A stretch of 64,000 nt of DNA from Rhea pennata (lineage: Eukaryota > Chordata > Aves > Rheiformes > Rheidae): positions 63,814,703 through 63,878,702 of the forward strand of contig NC_084664.1 in NCBI RefSeq assembly GCF_028389875.1. Direction: 5' to 3'. Below the pieces are notes generated by a model, which worked only from the letters and a program-made list of their open reading frames with translations, made no database searches and was not told where the DNA came from. Positions 49,101 to 62,400 of the stretch are shown here, piece after piece (position 1 is the stretch's first letter; each line of letters opens with the position of its first letter). The translations under genes and the position numbers were made by a program.

Positions 49101-52099
49101 CAAAAAAAGCAATATGCATTGCTTAAGGCCACATAGAGAGGGGAAAAAAAGCCAGCAGCAGCTGCAGGATGGTCTTGGAAGTTATTGTCCTCCATAAATA
49201 CACTTAACGTCAGTGTTGTCTTTAGAGTCTGGTATAATAATCATAAGAAAAAAATCACATCTGATGAGAACTGGTTTTATAGAATAAGTAGGGAGAGAGT
49301 CTGGAAAAATTGTTTCTCTTCTAAGGAAGTAATTGAGTTGTCTGTATGAGATGGGGAAAGCAAGCCTATAAAGAGAATTACACTAATCTGAAGTCAGTTC
49401 TGCAGTATCATATGATCCAGTTTAGACATCATGTTTCTGTAATTTCATCTTTTTATTTCTCACACAAGTTGCTACTGCTGAATCTTCTGTTGTCCTGCTT
49501 TTTTAGCATATGTTCTGATTTAGCTAGCGTTTGTTCCTAGGAATGGCTTCATGTCAATTTGTGACATCAGGTTATCAGGTGCCTGAAACACAGATGTGCT
49601 AACAAATATGGTTTGCAATCATCCAGGAAAATATTTAAAATGAGACTTTGCTTTGTTCCTGCTTATATAGGAACCTTATCCTCACACCCAAGCCTAATAG
49701 CAGGCCCGAAGGATGGGAAGAGGCAGGCAGTGTTACTCAGCATCAGTTATGCAGGCCATGGTTGGGTGCAAATATTTTTCCTGACCTTTGAAGCAACAGC
49801 CAAACCATTAGCTGGCTACATATCCTCCTCTGCTAATTCCATTCAGCACCAAAGATTGATCAGTTAGATGGCATTAAACAGGGACTGCAACAGATGGGGC
49901 TAATCTCTACTGACAAGAAAAGGAAGATACAGGCAAGTATCAAAAAGCCAGACAGAAAAGAGAAATTTTCAGATTGCCATCCATAGTTGCTGCACTGTAT
50001 TGTCAAATGCGGCAAGACCATGCTTTACCTGATAAAAGACAGTCATTTTTATACCTAGAGAAGAAAAAGAGCTTGTTGCCATTAGCAGCTGAAATACTAA
50101 TCCAGAGAATATCTTGCTCTCTTAATTCACTTTGAGTCAGTCCCTGAGCTACATGTTGGGACAAAGAAGGGGAAAGCCAACGTAGCACGCAGCTGCGTAT
50201 GCACCTCACAGGCTGCCAGCCAGCTCACAAAAAGCCTTTTGTCTGCAAGGGCTGTTTGAAGACAACAAATGCTGGTGGCCCAAGTGATTGCTGCAATGAT
50301 GCAACTCACACTCCAGCATCAGATTCTGATTTTTAATATGAAATAAGATAGAGGTTAATACTAGTCATCATATTCTTGTGCCAGATCTTCAGTAATGGCA
50401 GTTTAACAAGGTTAGCAAATTGTTGCTGGCCTCCCCCAGCTGAAGACTTGGCTTTTATTTAACTGTGTGGAATGTGTGTATAACGCAAAACTGAGAGCAG
50501 CCACTAAAAAGTTGTCTGGTACTTCGAATGCCTAAGGGCATGCAGATGACTCACTAAAACTGTTAACACACAAGACATCTGCTTAAATATGTTTTCTGTC
50601 AGTCCTTCCGCATGGCTGGAAATAACGGGCTAGAGCATTTGCTCCTTCTCTACCAGCCTTGGCTAAAGGGCTGGAAAACCGCTGTAAGCCACTTTGTGAT
50701 ACCCTTTTGAGTGAAGGAAGCTGCCGCTTGGCCCCAGGGCAATACAACGACTCCACTTCATCTCTCTCACAGCCCTGCAAGGAGAAGAGCAGCTCCGCAA
50801 CACTTGGGCAGACCTCAGCTACCCCAGTGGTTTATTCTGTAGTTCTCCAAATATGCTGAGGCTCAAACTGACTCTTCTAGGGCTATAGAATGTCGCAAAG
50901 CTGTCTTGTTTCCGCTGCCTCCCTCTGCCTCCTGGGAGCTTGCTGAAGTACAGACATGTAGGAAGGCTCAGTAAGAGTCCATGCACTCTTTCTGCTCCGT
51001 TCTCATCTTACAGCATCACGCTTACCATCGTGACATCACTTTTATATACAGCAATAGTACCAGCTATTCCAACAACACCACAGTGTTGCACTAAAACCAG
51101 GAAGGATATAATTTCCTATTAAAGACACCTAATTTCCTTCAATGAAAACTAGAATAAGAAAAACCTAGCAGAAAAAAGAATTCGCCAGAGTTTTTGATAA
51201 ATCGGGTTCTGAAGATGCAATCCTCATGACACAACCTGACTTCAAAGAGAGTATTAGTATATAAGATATGTAGCTATGTACCCCTAAACAAACGTGATGA
51301 AGAGCAAAGCAAAGCTGCTGGCTTGCCAGCAACGGTTCTACCTTAAAAAAAGTCGTCATATTTTTTTTTCCCCTCCCTTTGAAGGGTCAGACCTAATTGT
51401 GTTGCTTTGAGAAGACAGCATTTCAGCTACAAATGAACTCTCAGAACTATTTCATGTTAAAAATAAACATAAAAGCAAAGCGCCAGATGCTACCATAGAG
51501 GATTCCATCGTGCTTTCATGTGCTGCACGCATCTGTTCAGCTAGAAAGTGCCTGTTTCAAACAAGTCTAATGGCTTTTAAGTGTTGAGAAAAGAGGGGGA
51601 AGAGGCAAAAGACTGTGGAAGGCACCTAGAAAAGTTAACTAAGATCTGTATTAGAATGATAGTACTCCTGATCTTTAGCTTGGAGTTAAAGTTTTGGAAC
51701 ACAACTTGGGTCAAAACCAGCAGCTTAAAACTGTCATAGAAGCAAACAACCATTTCAGTAAAGCAGAAAGACGGGAACTATTTTTGATCTGTGCATGAAA
51801 ATGAAAAGTTCTAGAGGCAAGTAACTGTCTCTTCTTAGGTTAACTTATTTCTATCAGTAACTGTTAGGAACATTATGATTTTCCTGAAGTACTAGCCTTA
51901 CAGAAGCTCTTAAGTTGGTACTTAGTGAAACACTAGGGAATGAAAAATCTGTTTTTATTTAAGTGCTCTCTTTAAAGTACTCTATTCTTCACTATCAATT
52001 TATAGGCAGATGCATACCAATGCCATCTCTATTTCTACTTTTTAATCTTCAACTCATTTGCCTGTTATCTTTATAAGCATATGGAGCCTTTAAAGGATT

Positions 52100-52350
52100 A
52101 ATATAGCTAGAATGTAAATAGTGCTTTTCACCAGTAGATCTCTATATGCTTTGCAAGTTAAATTAACACCTCCCTTAAGGCTTAGAACAAGCTAATGGAA
52201 TAGAACAAGTATAGACAATTAGGTCTATTTTTCCAATGAGGAAAATGAGTCAATAAAAATAAGTAAATTTCTGGCAGAAAGATCAGTAACAAAGCCAGGA
52301 TCCTACATCATGAACTCTTGGCTCTTTGTTTTTCAGACCGATGCTACGTT
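52100..52350 (-). repeat. MIR/L2-like remnant, minus orientation
   Basis: On the plus strand the order 'ttccaatgaggaaaatgag', 'aacaaagccaggatccta' and 'gaactcttggctctttgt' mirrors the reverse complement of an MIR element ('tgaggaaactgag', 'agccaggac', 'actcctgac'). It is preceded by a region like the MIR/L2 3' end ('gctttgcaagttaaattaac'). Old and diverged. Confidence 0.5.
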
Positions 52351-53157
52351 TAGTTGCTATATAATATCTTGTGATTTGACTAGCTTGTGTTTGGGAAGCT
52401 GATGTGTTCTTTAGTCACTGATGTGTAATAAGATACTCAGAGCATCTGCAGCATGTGCCAGTCATGAGTTTGTCCATAAGGTAAAGAGTAGCCCTACATC
52501 ACCTTTTGAAATCTCAGGTCTTTGGGGCTTCAGTGGGAGATCGAGGCAGTTGGGCCCTACAGGAAGCTCTTTGCACCTTGCAAAACAATCCAAAGGCTCG
52601 TGCTTGCCAACAGCACAACCACATCACGCAACTATGTAGGAAATAACAGATGTGCTTTCCTGACAAAGAAAACAAGTGGCAGAGAAATGGAAGATGTCGC
52701 AGTTTTAAAATACCTTACTCCAGATACTAAGGTCTTATTTCCTGCAGTTGAAGCAGAAATACAGAATTGGCATCCAAACATTTGAAAATACAGAGATGAA
52801 GAGAAAAGAGACCAACACACTGTTTTTCAGCGCTTTCCTAATCAGTCCTGCAATTTTGCATGTACTCCCCTTATGCATTGGCCTTAGTATAGTTTACATT
52901 GAACTGATTTTGACTACTTATAGTATCCATATTTAGGTATCTCCAAAAGCAGCCCTCAGTTTGGTTTTCAGAGCCAGCAGCTCTCAGTGAAGTTAATTAA
53001 TTGTAAATTACAGTTTAATTTAGCATCTAAACCACAGGGAAGTATAAGCTGGCCAGTAACTGATCCTAAAGTCTTGTGCCTGCCAAAACCTGGCTTCAGT
53101 GTTCTGGGGTCTTCCTTTGATATCAACATCTGAAAACAAGCAATATTTTACTTTTTC

Positions 53158-53185
53158 TTTTATTTATTTATTTATTTATTTTTTT
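53158..53185 (+). repeat. TTTA microsatellite
   Basis: About six TTTA units followed by a T run. A short ATT trinucleotide array lies 170 bp further on (53,346-53,364). Confidence 0.9.
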
Positions 53186-56005
53186 GGTAATTGTTACCAA
53201 GGTCACAAACTTAATTGCTAGCAGAGAAGAACTCAGATTCTCATGGGCATAGGAAAGATACTCAGCTTTTTGTTTTAAAAACAGTATGCACAAAAAAAAG
53301 TCAGGTTTTCTGAGCTACTGTGCACAGTTGCTTTGTAGTGAAGGGATTATTATTATTATTATTTTTAATTTTAAGTGAAGTTCAGTATCTCATAGGATAC
53401 TGTTAACTACTTTACAAGCAAAGAGTAAAAATACTGGAAGCACCTGGCATCAAGTTTCTTCTGCCTCCACTAAATTAAAAGCTCCACTGCTCTTGAACAC
53501 TTCAACCTCTCACTATTTTGCATTCAGAAGTAAAAGCTCTTCCCCTCAGTTGTAAATTACAAATGTCTAAGAGAAAATAAAACAGCTCCAAGTCTCAGTT
53601 TCCTCAGAATACTCCTTTCAGGTACTTGTGAACAGTCCTGAGTGCTGAGAAAGAGCTCTTGCCTCTTCAACGTGCTGTTACATAATTTGGCACAGGGCAC
53701 AAGTAAATCAGCTGATTAGCACTGCCCGAACAAGACACTGAAACAGTAGCTTCAGCTATTGTATAATATCTTCCAGCCTTCTCTTTCAAATTCAATACCT
53801 ACTCATGATAAGAGATGCATCTTTAATGGCGCTATACAGTTTGAGTAGGGTAAAACATTTAATGATAAGGAATTTATTTCATCAGAAGCATGTAATGCCT
53901 GGAGGTTGAGGCCAGCTTTTCATATTGAATTTTTATTAGCAACTGTTCTGTTATTCATTGACACAGTTTATTAAAATAATATTCTATTAACTCAACTCAT
54001 ACTTCGAGCAAAGCTTCACTGTAGCAGTACTCATGCTTCAGGTCAACTCTCTCATCAAGGTTGGAATTGTCATAAGAGATAAATGAAAAGAACAAGCGAG
54101 GGAAAAATATGTTTCTGAGCATTTTGCAAAAATGCCTTGCCACTTACTGTGATAAAATTCATATGGAAAAGTGCTGTTAAACTATTCCACAGTTGTTTTA
54201 TGAACCATAAGTTTTATCTTTTTGCTCCTCATTGATTGCTCCCATTGAGACAAACGATAGGAAACCTTTTTTGTTTACCATAACATATGCTTTAATTTTA
54301 TTTTTGGAAGGAAAGCAGGCAACTCAGTCTTTCCCATCATCACAATTTTCTCACAAAAACTTTTTTATAGCTTCCCACTATTGTGGGAATAGGTAAAAAT
54401 AGGCTCTTTACTGGAGGAGTTGTTCAGACCTCATGCACAGGAGAAGCCTGCCAGTTAGGTGGCCACAACATTTAATTTCAATAGATTCTTTCAAAAACTG
54501 GTAGAGAGTTCTACATAGTAGGAAACTATTTCATCTCAAGATAGAGATGAATTCATGTGCTACGCTGGAGTGTCTGGTTTAGGCAGAGTGTTGTCATTTT
54601 CCCCCAATTTTTCTGTATCCGCTTTTCTGCAGCACTTTTCCTCATGGAAAGTTCGACGTCTTTGAGCTGGTTTCATACACAACCCTAAGCAGCAGTAAGA
54701 CCGCAAGTCACATGCATGGTGTTTTACTTCTAATTCATGAGAATATTCCTTAAACTCCTATTTGTACCTTCCTGCTTTTCAGGCTAATATTTTCAGTTAA
54801 TTCCTTCAGTCATTGCTAATACTCAGCTGTTAACTAAAATTCTGCTAAACCATTCTAAACCAACAATTCTGCCATTTTACCAGCAAATATTTGCAAAGTT
54901 CCATCTCCACCTAACAAGTAGATTTTTTTTTTTTAAAAAAAGAACCTCAGTTTGTCTCTTGCAGATCCCACAAAGAGCCACCAGATCTCTAGGTGAAAAA
55001 ACACTACTACATTCCAGCTATTCTTTCCCACAGCTTGTTTTTTCTTTTTATTTCTTGTAGTTTGCAATCACTCCTTCAGCTGCATGTAAATCATTTAATT
55101 ACTAAGAAATGTAAACTGGTACAATTTAGAATAGCTCAGAATTTTGCTGTTTCCTGTCTCCCACCCCATATTCACGATGTGATATGAATTCCAGTAAAAA
55201 CCATGAACATTTTTGTCCAAGTTCTTTCTCTTTCCAACAACTGAGAAGTCATCACTGCTTTTGCAGTCCACTTTAAAGATCACATAATGCCTCAACTAAG
55301 AAAAGCTTTTAAAAAAATACCAATATTTTATTATTTGTAGATTAACACACATTCGCCGTTCTCTTTTATAGGAGGTATTCCTCTGAAGCTAGGAGCACCC
55401 CATCAAAAGCTGCACCGTCTCCTCAACAACCACCCAGTTGTCCGGGAGATCGATCACAGAGGGCACGTAACAGAACAAATACGGGTTAGACGTACTGGCT
55501 GCATCCATGCAGGGCAGCATGGCTGCTCCACCTTCCCACGCCCGGTGGGTGCCGTTATTAATTTACGGGATGTACAGAGGCAGAGCAGATGGGTACTACT
55601 TTCAGGCTTCCCTGGGATACCTGCTTTTGCAGGCCAATGTTTCTCAGGTTAAACTTTTAACAGGAAAATATTGCTTCTGCTGAAAACCTTGGCAAACCCC
55701 ATTGATTTCAAAAGGAACAGAATGAAACCATCACAAGAGGTCTGTAGATGGTCAGAGGAAAGTCACTAAAACACTAAATCAAGAAAAAGAAGTATCAAAC
55801 TTGCAAACAGCAAGTCTGTACAGCAAAAAGACAAAAATATATATGAACTATGTTTTCAGAAAAGTTTCAAGGAGGGCAAAAAATTAAAAAAAACACAAAA
55901 TCACTTGCTTCTTAATTACAATAGGGTCCTATAAACTTGAGTGCGACTTTTTAAAAGGCCTTGTAATGGAATTAAAAGGAAAAAATTAGCCTTACTTTCA
56001 TTAAC

Positions 56006-56019
56006 GGGGGGGGGGGGGG
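56006..56019 (+). repeat. G14 homopolymer
   Basis: Fourteen consecutive G, an unusually long G run. A CCCA/CCCAC array follows at 56,055-56,074 on the same strand. Confidence 0.95.
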
Positions 56020-59000
56020 AATGTTTAAGCTACTTCCTAGAGAAATTAAATTATACCCACACCCACCCACCCATTTTCAGAAAAAGGGGAAAATATACCA
56101 AAGTTACTGAGCAATGCGAAAGGCTGAGAATTCTTTCAAGATTTAAGGTTATTTTCTGACAGAATTTTCATTCAAAGCACTTGAACCAAATGAGCTGCAG
56201 ATAACAAACAAGATCTCTTCCTCCAGTCTTTGAAGGAATGACATCCTTTCAGCAAATCTAGCAATTTGGAATTTAAAGTATTTTTCAGAAAAAAATTGAG
56301 ACAGCACAGTGTTTAGGACAGAAAGCTGACTGAAATCTGGATTATATAACCACTTTTAATTATTTATTCATTACTGTGCCAGACCTGCTTTCATGCTGGG
56401 TGAGAGAATGGAAGGCACTGGTCATTTAGTCTCCTGTTGCTAAAAATCTCTACCTGAACTAAACTGTAATTGAATATTCTTTTAATCACTATTTCATTGG
56501 TTGCTTTGATTCAACTAAATGCAACCAAATGGAGAGTTGGGGGAGGGGGGAAGATAGCCCTCCTCCAGAAAAAGCTCTGTCACCCCATAGTTTTGGGGGC
56601 TCAAATGAGGAAAACCACACAAATCAGCAGCTCACTGTACAGGGAATACAAAAGTGTTGCCCTCTTGTGGCTCTTGTTACACTGAAGTGTATGGGTCATA
56701 CATAACCTATATATAAACCATAACAACTAAGAGCAGGTCTTTTGCTTCAGTAGGAACAGCCTTATTCAATTTGGGGAGTTCTTCTGTTTTTTGTAACATA
56801 ACATACAGGGCATGACACTGGTTGTTTCAAGATATTCATTTGTTCCAGGAAAGGAATGATCAATTTATCCAGTGACTTTTAGGACTTCATGGATAGTTTT
56901 ATATGCTTATTCCTCAAAAAAACCCTCTCTTCGCATGTTAGCTTTTATGCACGTTAACTTAAAAAACCCCACAAATTCCTAGTAATTATTCATGAACCAC
57001 ATTCCAGTATTTAAAATAAGGTATTTTGGAACTACAGAAACGCACAGTAACTTCCCACTTCAGATAGTTAACTGTTCACTGTCTACTCAATGTAAACACT
57101 GTATTTCTGAAGTCCAATCTTTAGGTGAACTCTTTCCGATCATTGCTTAAAAACAAAGAGTTCTCAAGTATGTTCCTGCTAGTAATACTGCTTGCTTGGG
57201 TGTTTGTGGAAAGGAAATACAAATAAGGCTCCAATACAAACAAAGTGCATTTGTTTAGGTATTCAGATAAATCTCTGTGGAAAGATATATCAGGCTACAG
57301 TTCCCACCATCGATAAAACTTCAAGTTGCATCAGTACACTTAATGAGAAAGCATTTCTGCACCACCACTTTCAAGTCCAGGTGCTCAAAGTCAGCATCTT
57401 CTCTAATGTCTGGATACCCAAAAGTCACCTGTGTCTTCAAATGCTAAACTGCAGCAAGTAGGGGTTAAAAAAAGCAAAAACAACCCCAAACCCTAAAAAC
57501 CCACTATCTCTTAAAGAAACAAAAAAAGAAAATCCAAAGAACTTGTTTTTTCTATCTTTCCTACCTGAGCAAGTTCTGTCCTTAATTTATAAATAGTTTT
57601 CTGTCAGACTGGAGGGCAGGTCTATTGGGGACAGGAGCAGGAAGGTGCAGTAACAAGTGCTGCAGGGGCCACTGATTGCCTGTGCTGAGACTGCACTACG
57701 CTGTCCTGCACGGGCTGCTAAGAAGCAACAGCAATAGAGGACTTCTCTGAAGAATACTGAGATCTTAACTCACAAGTGTGAAATACGTTAGGCAGGGACC
57801 TTAGCTTTTATCTGCATTTGGAACCTTACTAATTTGACTAACAGCCTAAGTTGCAGAGGGCTGTCAAAGGTAGGTTGTGTTTTCTATCCAGGAGACTGCT
57901 ATTGGTAATGCCTCACTGCATACTTTACCATACTTCTGAATATTTGTTGAGAAGAAAAAAGAGAGAAAGGGGTGGGTGTGGAGAGGAATAAACACAGTGA
58001 GACAGTATAATCCACACAGAAATGCAATGTTTCCTTATTGCCCTGCTAGGGTAATGCTCCTATACATATAACTGCTTGTTTATATAAAAACCCTAAGTAG
58101 ACCAGATGTTAAAAAAAATTGAAACCACACTCAAATATTTGAGTCTGTAAAATACATATTCCTAACACATGATAGCGTTTCTTACGTCTCTTTATAAGTG
58201 TTGACTAGTGTCCATAGGAATGCATCGCAACATTCTCATATCCTGTGAAGATGAGGCACGACAGCCCACAGGTAAACAAGTAATATTAAAGATGTGTTAT
58301 TCAGTGGTATACTTCATAAACAAGACTTTTGGCCCACCTAACTAACAATCTAAATACCTCTGCTGAGCTGTAAACAAACGTGATTTTTTCCCCCTTTAAT
58401 TAGAGTAATACTTCAGTCTATGTCCATAGTTTTGTTCATGTCTCATTCTTAGTGTTGCTTTTTATTCTGGACCGGATCACACCTTTTAGACTGCTTTGTA
58501 ATATTCCCTTCTGGCTCTCCCCAACCCTCCTCATCCATTCTACTTGGGCAGAGATTTCAGAGAGATTTGGTGAATTCCCATCTTTCCTTTCCTAAGCATC
58601 CAAATGCAGACAGTCAGACACTCCTAGGGAAAGTGCCAAGTGTTCTTCCTCAGCATAGAATTTTCCTAAGATGGTCTCAAGTTGGAATCAAAATCAAGGC
58701 AGCTCAAATAGCAAGTTATTCTTTAAAATCTTGACTGCTTTCTTAATTTCAAGTGTTAGCTCCTCCTCCTTCTAAAAGTCACTTTCACAGAAGTTACCTT
58801 GTATGACCAGCGCAAAAAGCCAGATTTTTTTTATTGAAAGTTGTAATGAAATAGATTATTTCAATACATATTTACCATATGTCTCTAGACAGATCAAGCT
58901 TTTCTAAAAAACACATTGTTTAACAAGACTTAATGCAACACTGACTACATTTATGATTTAATTTTGTGATTTGAGCATTATCAGAATAGAATATGGATTT

Positions 59001-59368
59001 TCAAAAAGGGAGAAATAAGGAACACAGAAGTTAAAAGGCTCTTTAGATTGCGCACTCGAAACCTGCCCAGACAGTTAACTCAGTGTCATTTCCTAATTGC
59101 CAAGGAGCTGCCAACATGAAGCTCTGTGCTTTGACAGCCCAGGTACACACGAGTTTGGCTTCCCTTAAATTCAGTTGTGATAGGAGCACTTGCTGACAAA
59201 AATTGTCCAGCTGCACTTTCAATCCTCATCCTTGTAAACAGTATAAGAGTCACAACATCAGCAGTAGAGGCAGCGCCCCACGAGCATTCACCCCCTACAG
59301 AAGCATGGTGGTGAGGGGGGACCAGCACAGCAGGGAGCAAAGGGGGCCTTGGTTTAAGATATGTTTAT

Positions 59369-59437
<69 letters not shown>

Positions 59438-59446
59438 CACACATAT
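59369..59446. repeat. compound self-complementary AC/AT/GT microsatellite
   Basis: About eleven AC units (59,369-59,390), seven AT units (59,391-59,404), about thirteen GT units (59,405-59,430), then AT and a short AC stretch. The AC and GT arms are reverse complements around the AT centre, so the locus can fold on itself almost completely. Confidence 0.95.
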
Positions 59447-62400
59447 ATTTGATAATATGTATGTATGGCATCTGAGTTCCTCCTCAAATACATGTGACAG
59501 TAACTAGACCTCAGTGATACCCCAGAGTACCCCACTGAAGTTATGAAGTTATAACATAATTAAAGTCTTACTTCAAAGAAATAAAAAATATACCACAACA
59601 GCTTAACAGGTAACAGATTGCTTTAGTGTCTGTTGACCAAGGTCGGTAGAGAACACACTCAAGACTTACTCTGTGATTGCGTATTTAACAATATCCCCTG
59701 ACCAGGAACTTGTCCTTTGAGCCAGGAATTATTAACCAGCATAAGCTAATCAAATGATAGACGTCAGCAAGCACATAAAGAAATACTTGTCCTACAGACA
59801 CAATACCTTGTGCCAAGGCAACAAAACCCACATAAAAAACAAAAGTAAATTACAGCATACAGCAGCTTGTTACTAGAGTTAAGAAACTTATGACTAAAGT
59901 TTGTTAGCAAGCACCTCTCTGATATACTATCTACCAGTCTGTCTGAACAGTGGTCTTGTGAGTTTGCAGTATGTTTACTGGGCTAAGAAGGAAAACTGGG
60001 CTTGTTTTTACGTAGTGTATTTAAATAACTTTAAAATCTAGGAAATGTTAGGAAGACTAATAATACAAAGCAAGTTTATCTGACAGCGAGTATTTCGTTA
60101 GGCATAAACATTAGAGGGCTGCTGTATAGAAAAGGAATAATAATTGAAAAACACATAGAGCCAATCTGTCAAGATTAATTTCATCCTATTACTTCTACAC
60201 ACAAGGAAATGTGGTTTAACAACTATGTTAGTTATGAATGAATCTGTCTTGGTACCAGAAGACTACCTGCACAGTGTAGGATGACTAAAGAACCAGATCC
60301 AGCTAGTTAAGATGAAACATCAGGCTGTTATCAAGTCTCAAACCACCTCATTCACTGAGCTGTATACACAAACCTTCAGGCAATGATAAGTCCATCCCAA
60401 TATTGCCAGCCTGAAGAGATTAAAAGCATAAACTATTCCTCCTGAAAACTCATGCAAAGACTATTTTAACTTTCAAAAGATTCAGGATAAAGTTTTGGTT
60501 TCTATTTTCTAAGGACTTTAGTGCTCGTACAATCTGATCTCAGTCTTCCTAGTTGCAGGGACACTTTTCAAAGAGTTACGCTTATCAAAAGTATTCCGAC
60601 TCCAGAAGATCCCCAAAATCAAGAAATAAATGTGTTTTTTAATTACTGTAAACCAATGATCCTAAAGTTCCAGAACGGCACAAAAGATGTCTCGCTATGT
60701 GCTGTGACCACACTTATTACCTTCTGAATTAAAAAAAAAAGGCTTTCTGGAATGTCTGTTTACTATTCGGACGTTTCAGCAAATGTACCGACTCTCATCT
60801 GGTCTCAAAGCTCCTTCTGCTCTCTTGCCTTGCCTCAGAGGGCTCCTTGTTAAAAGGAAGTAAAACTGTGAAGCTTAAGAGGCTTTCCCAAAATGGATTT
60901 CATGGGGCTCCAGCACATCAGCATTTGGGTCAGATACGGATGACAGTAGTAGTATTTGGGCTTGCTGAATAAAGAACTTCCAAACTGACTTACAGAAAAA
61001 TACACACAACTAGACTACCAAAGATTGCTATCGGAATTGAGACCTTTTTTTAAAAAAATATTTTTTTACTGAAGGAGCTAACCCTATCAATAAGTACTAT
61101 TTCACTGTTTGTTTCAGTTTTGGGCAGCTTTTTCAAGTAAGTACATGGCCTATAAGATACACCTTCAGAAAGCAAACAAAAGCATTATGATATAAATACA
61201 TTACATGTTTTAACCATCCTTTAAACAGCAATTACTTATTGAATTCCAGTTTTAGGGTTAATGTGAAGGAACCTCTTTACTAATTAATATAGTACTAGAG
61301 TACTCTATTTATAATATATTACTCTGAATCTCACCATGGCTATTTGTTCAGTCACCACTGCGATAAACTGAACTTGGGGAGGCGGAAGCGTAGTCCTAGG
61401 TAATCTAATCATCTAAACATACCATTTTGAGAAAATTGCACATAAAGAACATCACAGCCACTCTTAGCAGATGCATTTGGCAAGTTTTCTGCCTTTGTGA
61501 TGGTAAGAAGCCTTTATCTAAAGGTATTTTGAGCTTATCAGAAAAGCTCTTTTGATTTTAAGACACTTTGTTCACAAGACAGGCACAAGAGCAGGAAACT
61601 TGAGTGCTTTAATTATAGGGTTACCCCAAGGACTATTCCAGAAATACACCAAAATGCTTTTTGAGGCTGGGACAGACTTGCTATGGTCCAAGCCTCTAGC
61701 TCCACTAAGTATAAAGAAATGAAGGGAGTTACTGCAAAAATAAAGTTTATTAATAAAGATCAAGATGATGTCAAAGTTTCACGTTCAGATTTCACATGCT
61801 ATTATTGCCTGAAATAAAAGCTGACATTTACGACATGCACATAGATAGCTTATACTGATTCAGATGTTAGGTTAGTTCAAAATTTAATATTGCACTTCTA
61901 GTTATCTGCACATCAGTTACCAGGGCACACAGACACAAATCACCTCTTCTGGGAAGGATGAGTGCAACAGTCAAATTCAGAGAGAGCTGAAAAAGGCTAG
62001 AATCAAGTGATGTGAGTGACCCTCCCCCATATCAGGTCTTTCCTTAAGAGATAAATATGTTAGAATTTTTGTCTTTCTTAAGTGACACAGATGCAATTCC
62101 AGTCAGGGAACCAACCAAAATAAATCATAGTCTGTTAAATGAGATGGCAAAAAACAAATTCAAAGACTTTGTTTTCTGTGAGGCTCTAGCATAGCATTGG
62201 CAGAGGGGAGGCTCTGTGCACACTTAAATGAAAAAAGTAGTGGGATAACACTTCCAGAGAGACTGAACACTTCCCTCCATTATTTGCTATCACTTTATAA
62301 AGGGAAAAGACTTTTTGAAATTTAGATCTTCCATAAAACACTCCATAAGGGCAACACTCAATGTCCTACACTAGGGATGCAAGTGTGAGACCCCTAACTG

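Noticed and set aside
43868..50774. A second minus-strand chain (50,774-50,703; 50,290-50,229; 50,148-50,055; 48,759-48,703; 44,478-44,232; 44,065-44,028; 43,968-43,868) leading into the 42.6-42.8 kb candidate.
   Set aside because: The 82-codon segment at 44.3 kb has 22 first-position and 19 second-position G, with seven cysteines, which is not coding-like, and the 50.1 kb segment (7 versus 6) is no better. The others are too short to judge.
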